Source: Ectocarpus siliculosus (lineage: Eukaryota; Sar; Phaeophyceae; Ectocarpales; Ectocarpaceae). From it: 24,394 nucleotides of DNA. The notes under the pieces are model-generated. The model was not told the origin of the DNA. It saw nothing but the letters and a program-made list of their open reading frames with translations, and did no database searches. The DNA is taken from assembly GCA_000310025.1 (NCBI GenBank), contig FN649756.1, positions 551,940-576,333 on the forward strand, read 5' to 3'. Of the stretch, positions 1 through 8,900 are shown piece after piece; position 1 is the stretch's first letter; each line of letters opens with the position of its first letter. The position numbers were made by a program, and so were the translations under genes.

Positions 1-348
1 ATATGATGAGGGGGCTGGTATACTCCGTATCGTGTGAATGTTCTCTCACAAAACCTCTAAAACAACACAGCAGAGAGCAACTATCGGCAGCGCCAAGCCA
101 CTGCGTATCGCTCGTCAAGCCAAGCTTATCCTGTTGTGAACGAGTGCCTATATGACAGAGCACCGCAGTTCAAGACACAAAATCATCGAAAATTGAACCG
201 GCGACGCGGCGGGTTGTTGTTGATGACCAAGATCGGTATTTTTGTATTTTTCCGGTGTTCAAATCGCTCGCTGGGTGGTGTGTTGGAGAGGCTCAAGCTC
301 TCGCCCACGCACTCAACCACGCACACAACTAATTTTCTCTCCTCTCAC

Positions 349-522
349 ATCGATCACGTTCATAGTCGGCCTGCTGCGCATCGCACCCGCTGCCCGTGCT
401 GTTGCCGAAGCACATACCCTGTTGCTTCCTGTTGCCCTCACGAAAGCAGATGGGCTGACGAACGCATCCACCACCCCCAACAACACAAGCGCTGCCGCCA
501 CCACCGCTCTCATGACGAACAT
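349..522 (-). CDS. First exon of a probable plastid-targeted protein (partial gene)
   Basis: The exon encodes 58 residues from ATG at 522, or 55 from a second ATG at 513. The sequence shows a short basic start, a hydrophobic core (AALVLLGVVDA), then FVSPSAFVRA and a Ser/Thr/Arg/Ala-rich stretch without acidic residues. In heterokonts a signal peptide followed by a transit peptide with Phe at the cleavage site (the ASAFAP-type motif) directs proteins through the ER into the four-membrane plastid; VDA-FVSPSAF fits this. The exon ends at a GTGAGA donor after GAT (phase 0). I see no further coding sequence in 1-348 on this strand, so intron 1 probably runs past the window edge. The mature protein is not visible and its function is unknown. 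An open frame continues into the intron to 313 but looks non-coding. Confidence 0.5.
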
Positions 523-981
523 GTCGTATGAAACAAAATAACCACCGAGAAGAGAGAGAAGAACAGCTGTGTGTGTCTGTGTGGGTGCTCCCTCTCTCTC
601 TATCTCACTGTTTTCGTCTGACGTGGGTACAAAGGTATCAGCTGCTGGTGTATGCACAGCTGCGCATGCTAAAAAAAAAAGGGGGTTCCGCGTTATTCGG
701 CGTACCATGATCCTGTGTGCGGGTCCCCCGTGGCCGTCTCTCCGCCTCTTGGGTGGATAATTGCAAGGGAACGGTGAAGGAGGGGGACACTTGTGGCTTG
801 GCAGGAGCCCATAGCGACAACCAGCGCCGATCGGTGAGCATATTGTCGTCGTATCTTTGTCTCTCGTTTCTCTCCCTCTTCTCTTACACCGCTCTCCCTC
901 TCTCCCCCTCCAGGTCGGTGACTGTACATCCTGCTGCTGTGAGAATTACAGCAGTAATTTAGATGATGTCTCACAGCACGT

Positions 982-1075
982 ACATGTTGCACGCATATAT
1001 GTCGTCGGAGGCGCTTACAACAACTGCACATGTTGCACGCATATATGTCGTCGGAGGCGCTTACAACAACTGCAC
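982..1075. repeat. 46-bp perfect tandem duplication
   Basis: Two identical head-to-tail copies (982-1027 and 1028-1073, plus 2 bp of a third). The unit begins ACATGTTGCACGCATATATG and ends CAACAACTGC. Perfect identity points to a recent duplication or ongoing homogenisation. Confidence 0.95.
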
Positions 1076-1302
1076 CACCCTGGTCATAGGAATACTGTAC
1101 GTATGTAACATTTGCTCTACTGCATTATGTTGTTATCATCTATGGCAGTCCAGGATACGTGCTAAGTGGGCAGATAGATCTGCTGTTCATGAAACCTTGG
1201 AAAGAACCCATATCCGCGCTGCATGGCCAGGATCCACGAATTCTGTCAGGATCCACGGAAGATGCGTGAAGCATGTACATTTCCGTTAGTTCATTGTTGA
1301 GA

Positions 1303-1583
1303 TATCCCGTGGGGACATGTTTGTCAGCTGCCACCCACCAGCGAGCGAAACGAACAAAGCTCCAACCAATGCGAGCTTGAGCGAATCCAAAGGAGAGAGT
1401 ATCCCGTGGGGACATGTTTGTCAGCTGCCACCCACCAGCGAGCGAGCGAAACGAACAAAGCTCCGAATCCAAAGGAGAGAGTATCCCGTGGGGACATGTT
1501 TGTCAGCTGCCACCCACCAGCGAGCGAGCGAAACGAACAAAGCTCCAACCAATGTGAGCTTGAGCGAATCCAAAGGAGAGAGA
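1303..1583. repeat. Three-copy minisatellite, unit about 82-102 bp
   Basis: Copies start at 1303, 1400 and 1482, each with TATCCCGTGGGGACATGTTT. They run 97, 82 and about 102 bp. The middle copy lacks an internal block (AACCAATGCGAGCTTGAG) present in the outer two, and copies 2 and 3 have one extra GCGA. The copies abut without unique spacers, so this is a tandem repeat and not a CRISPR-like array. Confidence 0.95.
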
Positions 1584-2241
1584 ATACTGCTGACCACGTT
1601 CACCTGAAGTACAAAATATGGTCGGGGGCGAGATCCACAATGAATGCCCCAAATCCCATCGCAGATCATCATCCCTTGCCGGAGCGTGATTGCCTCGATA
1701 CTCCTGGTTTTTCTTTTGTGTGTTGTTTGACGAGGGCGTGCACCAACACAGCAGCGAACCAGTGAGTCTGTGATTCGCAAGCGTTGGTGTGCGGATGCTC
1801 GCGCGCGTCACGTATGACATGTATGTATGGTGAACAGTTTGGCACCGCCTTTGTTCGCCAAGTAAAGACCCCAACAACAGCAGCAGCACTCAAGTAGGAG
1901 GCAGCAACGGAACCGACACCAATCCACGACCGACTACAGTAGTCTTTGGAAGCGCTGGTGTTGACGGTGCTGATACGACGTCGTTGTCCTGATTCTCCAT
2001 TCAATCCGGCCCATCCTAAAGACACGCGGGGACATAGGAATGCTCTTCGGCGTTCCAGCCAATCAAGCGGTGCTACTCGTCTCGTCCTGCCGTGCACGAA
2101 AGTGAGGATGCGGTCGAGAAAGAGATGGATATGACAGACGGGTAAATAAAATTAGGCTTTTTGGTACACGGACGTGTTAAAAGATGTATAGCAAGGACAA
2201 GCTGCTGGTGTGGTCGAACACGACACACAAAAACACGACAC

Positions 2242-2256
2242 GGGGGGGGGGGGGGG
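2242..2256. repeat. Poly-G run (15 G) at the 3' tail of the LINE remnant
   Basis: Fifteen consecutive G on the plus strand, so poly-C on the strand of the LINE remnant, just beyond its presumed 3' end. It may be the element's simple-repeat tail. Its exact length may be a sequencing uncertainty. Confidence 0.8.
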
Positions 2257-2259
2257 TAC

Positions 2260-3401
2260 TCTTATGTTTTGCATGCCTTAGCGATTAGACCATTGACCAC
2301 GCTTCCTCGAGAGGACAGAGAATGGTTTCCACAGGACCGATCACCGATGGCCAATCGTCCCTTCCTACTTTGACAACGGTGGTTCAAAATGTCTTCCCTA
2401 GTCTATCTATCCTACCGATACCACTTCCCGCCTATCCAACCCACTTCCTATACCCCAGTACAGCTATTGCAACGTCTTCTCCTGGCTATCCCATGCCTCA
2501 AACATCTCCCGGTACTTTTCTTCTACTTTTCCCAGCTCAGTCATGTACACTTCCCCCTCCTTCTTGTACAGCCAACATTCCGCGACTACATGAACACGGT
2601 CTTCGCACTCGGAGCCGCAATCACATTTGAACTTGGCGTCTTCATCGTCTACCTTCCGAAGTCTTCGGCTATGTTCTCGAAGGCCAATGTCCCCTGTCCT
2701 GAATTTGACCTTCAGCTTTGCCCCTGCATCCACTGGTCCATGAAGGTACTCCTTGAACCCTATTCCTTCTTTCAACATTCCGTACACCTCTATGCCCTCC
2801 TTATCCTTGGGTTCTTTTCTTAGATTCTGTCCTTTGCTCTCGGCAAAAGCAAAAGATATCTTCTCCTGAACCCTTTTGGACCCTCCGTATCCAGCGTATC
2901 GTCTTCGTCAATTTCGAACCCTTTCCGTACGTCACCTACAACCTTGACCCACTCCATGAGTTGTCTACCCCTCTTCTTGTTTTCCCACTTCGCCTCCCAG
3001 GCTATTCTCGGCAACCTCTCCTCTCCCATACCACACATGCGATACTGCCATGTCAGCTTTCTTGCGTCTCGTCCCGATCGTAGGGATTGGATCCCCAGTC
3101 TGCCCACACGGCTTCATTACATGTGCGCTAGGATGGCTTTCGCTGCTTTCATCTGCGCCGCCTCGAGCTCTTTGACTACCTTATTATTTCTTTCCCATAC
3201 TTCTCCGGCGTACTCTAGCGGCGGTGCGACTACGCTGTTCAAAATCGCCAATTTGATGCGTGTATTGAGGTGCCGGTTTGCGAGTATTGGGTGCAGCTTC
3301 CCTGCTCGTGCTTTGCCCTTTTCCGCTACTACCTTGGACATGTGTGCATTCCACGAGCAGTCTTTTGCGATCTCTACTCCGAGGGATGTGTACTGGTCCA
3401 C
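2260..3401 (-). mobile_element. 5'-truncated LINE-type non-LTR retrotransposon remnant (reverse transcriptase C-terminal part)
   Basis: Minus-strand coding blocks read in order. Block 3401-3117 has YTSLGVEIAKDCSWNAHM, then a basic region and SVVAPPLEYAGEVW, the pattern of the thumb and connection region after the LINE reverse transcriptase palm. Block 3107-2820 (GIQSLRSGRDARKLTWQYRM) continues it in the same frame after one in-frame TAA at 3114-3116. Block 2787-2464 lies in another frame and carries a Cys/His motif (KCDCGSECEDRVHVVAEC, C-x-C-x3-C-x5-H-x4-C) like the C-terminal zinc-binding segment of many LINE ORF2 proteins. One stop and one frameshift make it dead. The endonuclease and catalytic palm are missing, consistent with 5' truncation during target-primed insertion. 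The 3' UTR probably runs to the G run near 2256. Clade not determined. Confidence 0.78.
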
Positions 3402-3770
3402 TACTGCAACCGGGGGAGGGGGGTGGCATTAGACACACCGCACTAACGAGGAAGGACAATGTGTCTTCAGTGGGGTTGGCCTGGCCGCGAAGAAAGGGGG
3501 AAGGAAAAAAAAGCAAACACATGTGTAAATGCAACCTACCGAACCGCCACCGCCGCTGTTGATGACCGGTCTGTCCTCCGCGTGTACGCCAATCAACCCA
3601 TCTTGAAGATCTTTGTAAAACCCTACAGGTCCGTGCACACGACATCAAGGTCCAGGCGTCAGTCGGCCCATCGATGCTGCCGATACGGGCTCGGCCACCA
3701 AGCGTCGAAAGAAATATAAGGAAGCAGCTGGAGAACTCTATCGTATGTGTCTTTTTTCGGATTTCCTTGT
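3402..3770. other. Region upstream of the LINE remnant with weak exon-like segments
   Basis: No assured gene. Two weak candidates overlap on opposite strands. On plus, 3628-3742 follows a CCTACAG acceptor-like site, encodes a charged peptide (GSATKRRKKYKEAAGELY) and ends at GTATGT. On minus, 3638 down to about 3529 encodes GFYKDLQDGLIGVHAEDRP and is followed by GTTGCA. Neither matches a family I know and they cannot both be normal coding exons. The LINE homology ends abruptly at about 3400. Confidence 0.2.
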
Positions 3771-5220
3771 TGTCATCCGCTCGAACCTTTAGGGTTAGCT
3801 AATAAAACGAAAGAGAGGGAGAGGTACATGTAGTTGGTGTTGTTTCTTCTCGGCAAGAGGTGGAAGAGGAGAAGAGAGACTTGATGATTGACTGACCTGT
3901 CTGTGTACGTATACATATTTAATTTTAGTACTTCTTTTGCTCTTCGTTGTTTGCTTTTGTTTACTAATTTCTCTCTGCGCGTTAGTACGCCCTGCCTAGC
4001 GATAACCAACCTCGGTTTCCAGAGGAAAACATGCCTGTCTGTCTGTCTGTCTGTCTGTCTGTCTTGTCTGTCTGTCATTCCATGATGGTCGTGAGGAAGC
4101 ATAGAGGGGGGCAACAACGGAACGTAAGCACAAAAAAAGCGGCCCACACTTTTTTTTGGCAAGCCGACAACCAAACAAAGACGAGACAGACGAACGAAAC
4201 ACACGCACTACACGCGAATTGCGAGAAATAATACTGAAGCGGAAAACGGACGTCCAGCTTGAGCCTGCGGAAGATATATAGATTGATGTGTTGAGTTAAC
4301 GACCGATCACCAAAATACCAGCTCAGGAGGATTGTTTGGTATGTAGTGCGTAAAACGTCAGTCCGAGCAGCGCACGTAGCAGGATGATGACCAAAAATGC
4401 GAAAAACGCGTTCGATTCATCGAGCTCCCCCACACCAAGCAAGGAACAAGCAAGGGGGTCGCGGACGAGGTGAAGACCAAAGAAGAGAGCGCACTTCTTC
4501 ACGGGGAACAGGCGTGGACTGCAGCGCTGACCGATGCACCAGACTCCTCACTCGTGTGTGCACGTACTGTACGCGTCGCGGATTGTTTCGCCACGGTGCA
4601 TCAGTGGCACTGACCGTCTCGCCAAAAAAAACAGAACCATGGGGAGTGAACAACATCATTATTCCAATCGATACAACAGGTTGAGTGGCGGGGGTCGGAT
4701 GTATTCTCGGGCAGCGTATGCTAGGAAAGACAGGTATTAGGTGTCGAGGTGTAATTTTGCGTGTAGACAAGAACAACTGATTGGAAAGGAGTGTGGCGGC
4801 AGCGAGGGTCACAACGTAGCACCTCCTCGCCCTACAACTCGATGGGGCCATCTGATGGCGCTCCTCATTCCTCAGTGCATCTCGACGGACCCCTCGCCCT
4901 GCAAGCTCGGCGACCCCCCCATGAAGGAATGGACTCAACCCGACCACGTTTCACGAACGATTGTTGTGTCATCCTGCACGTCCACGATTGATTGATTTCT
5001 CTGCCTCAACCGTATTTGCGAATTCCAGCGAGAGAAAAAAGTGCGACGTGTTGGCGGTCATCTAGTCTCGTCCTTGGTAGGGTCGCATGGTTAACAGCAA
5101 GAATGATAAACAAAGGCATCATTTTTTATACCATCTTTTCATATTTTTCACGTCAAGGTCACCGCAGAAGTTGGAAAACCAAAAAACTGCAACACCCAGG
5201 ACCCCCCACACCAAAAGAGC
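3771..5220. other. Intergenic stretch without a recognised gene
   Basis: The longest open frame is on minus at 4417-4947 (176 codons); it is Arg/Pro/Ser-rich and has no recognisable motif. A CTGT microsatellite is listed separately. A short telomere-like TTAGGGTTAG lies at about 3789-3798. Confidence 0.5.
4035..4076. repeat. (CTGT)n microsatellite
   Basis: About ten CTGT units with one interruption (CTTGTCTG). Confidence 0.95.
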
Positions 5221-5459
5221 TTATCTTTTCAATTCAGCCTTAACAGCACCAACAAACTTTTGCGTCTCCTCGCCCCCCGTCAAGGATGGGCGTCATCTAA
5301 GATACCTCTTTTGACCAAAGACAAACAAAAAAACACATTCAACTTGCACAGAAACAAAACAGAGACTCACAGCTCAAGCGACAGGGTGGCTCGCAGTCCG
5401 CCCAAGTACGGAGCAATCCACGCCAAGGCACTTGCACCGAGAGGGATAGACAAGACCAT
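5221..5459 (-). CDS. Candidate small membrane-protein gene downstream of PDI (unresolved model, possibly broken)
   Basis: Two coding-like blocks lie on the minus strand. Block 1 (5459-5371) begins with ATG, encodes 29 residues including a strongly hydrophobic stretch (VLSIPLGASALAWIAPYLGG) and ends in phase 2 at a GTGAGT donor. A short T-rich intron-like stretch follows. Block 2 (5283-5221) encodes a C-terminus-like tail, LTGGEETQKFVGAVKAELKR, then TAA. The best acceptor (AAAAG before AGGTATC, about 5310) gives GILDDAHP and then TGA, one base out of frame with block 2. So there is either a 1-nt sequence error or deletion near 5284, an unseen splice choice, or no gene. Same strand as PDI, about 440 bp after its stop. 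A TGACGTGG motif lies 183 bp upstream of the ATG. Family not recognised. Confidence 0.3.
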
Positions 5460-5642
5460 CACGACATGTCACACCCGACCGACATGGAACATAGGTTCTC
5501 AACCACCTGCTTGCGGCAACCTAGCCCGCTTACCTTGACTCAAAAAAGAAACATGTAAGTATACGACTAGTCATCCTAGGCAGGTAGCCTACAAATTTCT
5601 CGGGCTCGCCCACTCTGCCGCTGTCAGCAACAGAGGTGCGCA

Positions 5643-5650
5643 CCACGTCA
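5643..5650 (-). promoter_or_regulatory. UPRE-like TGACGTGG motif
   Basis: TGACGTGG on the minus strand, inside ACACGTGACGTGG. This core matches the unfolded-protein-response element bound by XBP1/ATF6-type bZIP factors in animals. It lies between the PDI stop codon and the candidate small membrane gene. An 8-mer is expected about once by chance in a window this size on both strands, so support is weak. Confidence 0.2.
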
Positions 5651-5901
5651 CGTGTCCCACTCGCGTTGTCGAACCACAACGACAGCAGCCGCCGGCGCTA
5701 TATTTACACACAACCACCCTCAATGAGTGCGCGCGCCGCGTGTGTGCGTCAACAACATCACCCAGCCAGTTCTAAATAGCCCAAGTTCAACTACCTAATA
5801 TCTGCTTTCGCGCCCGGTTGCTCTCCGCTAACTCGCAATCAAAAAATCAATAGTTAGAGCCACCGAGCGGTGCTGCTGTCGTCTCGTCTGCATGGCTTGA
5901 A

Positions 5902-8900
5902 TCAGAGCTCGTCCTTCACGTCCTCCGACTCCACACCTTCCAGCTTGAAGGGGGTCGACGCCTGCGGGAACAAGGGCAGCAACACGTAAGAACGGTTATT
6001 CAGCCACAACCAAGGGTATGTGTACCGAGTGGAGAACTTATACCCTCCGGGATGTTGGCGTAGGGATCTTGCAGGGAGGCTTGTATGCTACACCGCTGCG
6101 GGAACTTCATCATGCCTCCGGTCTGAGGACTTGAACCTGAAATGCGTAAACGCCTTCAAAGCATTTGCCGAATCGTTGGATGATCTTTCATGTCCAACGC
6201 AACCAGAGAAAAAAAACACACCAATACACCAGACTCTTACGTTGTCCATGATGTACTTGGCCATGTCCTCGGTCTCGCGTGCGCCCTCGTACTTCTTCGG
6301 GGAGGACTTGTCCTTGCCCGGGAAAAAGAAGAGGGTAGGGAACCCGGCCACTTCAACCTGACGCACGAAGACACGAAGAAAGGAAAGGAAGGAAGCGACA
6401 CAGGTTAGGTTAGGGTTTTTACGGCGGTTTCACGGTGCTACAGCAAGCCAGATATTCACCGCTTGCTCTTTCTTCATCTCCCTGACAGCGATAGGAGGTC
6501 GAACGCGTGGTACTATCTGGTCAAAGGCCGCCACCGGCACATTACCGTTAGACCGATAATTCTTAGTTCGAACCTCTCTTGGCATTCTCTGTTACTTGAG
6601 CACAAGACAATGACCGACTTGTCCTCATGTAAAGAAAGGATCAAACTGCACGGGGCAACGGCATGACGCCCTGTCCCAAGAAAATCGAGTCATCATCCTC
6701 CCCAGTACATGAAAAACCAAGCAGAATCTGTTCCCAGAGCGGCAACGCCGCCAAGCACGAGAGACACCCAACCCCATGGAGTTCATGCTGCCGTCAGGAA
6801 CGTCAAAGGCCCCCCCGCGAGTGATGCTTCTTGACTGAAAGATTGGGCGCTGCGTGCGCGATAGGTCAACACAAAATAATTACAGAGAACTCTTTGCTGT
6901 CTTGTTGTCCCGCTCACCCCGTCCACATCGATCTCGTTCTCGGTTGCGTCCATCTTGGCCACCATCACCGAGTCAACCCCCTCCAGCTTGCTCGCAAGCT
7001 CGTCGTACTTAGGCGCGAGTGCCTTGCAGTGCCCGCACCACGGTGCGTAGAACTCCACCAACACGTCCTTGTCTGCATCGCCGCCGACATTGTTGTGTGG
7101 TGCAAGCAATTTGGGAGAGAGAAGCAAACGCGGTCAGTCACACGACGCGGCACATGGATCGATCCGGTTCCTTTTGGTTATGGTAAAAAATCCAATCCTT
7201 CCTCTCGAGACCATTTGCTCAAGTCGAGGCTATCGTCTCCCTTGTGGCTGCAAGGAAGGCACCCTCCGCCCACACAAAGGCAGAACAATCGGCCCCTCAG
7301 TCTAAAATAATATTCGCTTCAAGAAACGCAGGACGAGGTCTCGACAATATCACGAAGGCGTCCAGCATCGACGCCAAGTGATTTTCTACAGTCAACCCTG
7401 TACCTGTTGGATTCTACCGCTCGAGCACGTTCGCCGCAAAAAAAAAAGAGGGTTCCCCGCAAAAGAGAAACTCGCTGTCTCCAACAAGCGACAACCCCGC
7501 TACAACGCGAAAATCTCGAAAAATTAAAATTACGCATTCGCCACTAAACCTCACCGTTCTCGAGCACCAGCTTGGAGAAGCTCTTCCCCTTGAGAACCTT
7601 CACCGGTTCCGCGAGGTCCTCGTCCGCGGGCTCCTCGGACTTGAGGGTGGGGACCAGTTCTCCGTCGAAGAACTTCTTCTCGAAGCCCAAGAGCCCGGCC
7701 TCCGTGATCTTGTCCGGGTACCTGATCAACAACAATGCAAAAAAGGTTTTGCACAAAAATCGAAAGAATCGTGGGTTGATCAATTTCTCTCTCGTTCTTT
7801 ATCTTTCTCTTCCATGCCTTGGGTGTTGACTGTTGTTGTCGGGGTACCTCAACAACAACAAACACAAAGGTCGCACAAATACCGTTGATCGATCAATTCT
7901 CTCAGTTGTTTCTTTGTTCATGTCTTGGCTCGTTTTTGGCTGCTGTACAATAGCTGCGGTGGGGGTAAGAAACTATCGTCGACTGCTAGATTGCGGTGCT
8001 GCCGCTGATGGAGACGTAGGGAGCACACCAACCGTACTCCTCTGGGATCCCACCCACATGGGATGACCACGGGGGCCCAATTCAGCTCATTCGAGCACCA
8101 CAAAAAAAAAAAAAACTTACATGTACTTCTTGATGGCGCTGTTGGAGGTCATGTCGGCGATGACGACCATGGGGAGGTTGTCGGCCTTGGCGCCGAAGTA
8201 CTGGAGCACGCGGTCCTCGGTGTGGGGCACGTGCACGTGGAGCAGCTTCCCGCGGTTGGTGGAGGCGGCCTTGGTGAGGGCGGCGCTCTCGGCCTCGAAG
8301 GTGCTGCTGCTGGCATCGGCCATGTAGAGCATGTGTACCTTGACCTTGCCGCCGAAGATTGCCGAGGAGGTCTCCGGGGAGAAGGTGGTGACCAGGCGCA
8401 TCGAGGCGCCCTCGATCCAGTCCACCATTTCTTCCTGCAGGGGACGGTGGCCATTCAAATAGCGCAACGAAACGTTAAACTACAAATGATATAACATGCC
8501 AAGATAGTAGATAGTGGTGTGTAACGTACTTCCTGCACGGACGGCGACTCAAATAGCGCAACAACATCAACTATATACGAATGATAAAACAGCAGCCAGT
8601 TCTTCCTGCACGGGATGGTGGCGATTAAAATTACGTAGCACATCAAAAGACAAGTTTTACGCAAATATAGTTAAACATGCAGACCATCGCGTGCAACGCC
8701 TCCATTGACCCAGTCCGCTATTTCTTCCTGCAAGGACGGCGATTCAAATACGCCATGGATTAATCGCAAATGTATCACAATCTCGGATTCTTATCTGCGG
8801 ATAGAGATGCATTGTCGTGGTACATTAACAAAAACAATAAAAAGAGCTATATCATACATCCACCAACGTACAAATGACGCAACATGTACATATTTTAGTA

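Larger units (their letters stand above)
523..2240. other. Gene-free stretch with tandem repeats
   Basis: I find no convincing exon here. The first part should hold the promoter and 5' UTR of the minus-strand plastid-protein gene. A plus-strand pyrimidine tract at 859-913 ends in CCTCCAG and resembles a 3' splice site, but no coherent exon follows. An open minus-strand frame at 1669-2097 (142 codons) has no recognisable motif. The two tandem repeats inside are listed separately. Confidence 0.6.

Noticed and set aside
1303-1583. CRISPR-like array
   Set aside because: The copies are contiguous, long and diverged, with no unique spacers, and the host is eukaryotic.
4417-4947. 176-codon minus-strand ORF
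   Set aside because: No domain, Arg/Pro/Ser-rich translation, no supporting splice signals, and a non-ATG start for the full length.
6565-6580. B-box-like GTTCGAACC as part of a tRNA gene
   Set aside because: No matching A box or acceptor stem could be placed on either strand.
8063-8494. 143-codon plus-strand ORF rich in Val, Gly and His
   Set aside because: It is the exact antisense of PDI exon 6 and exists only because of that exon's high GC3.
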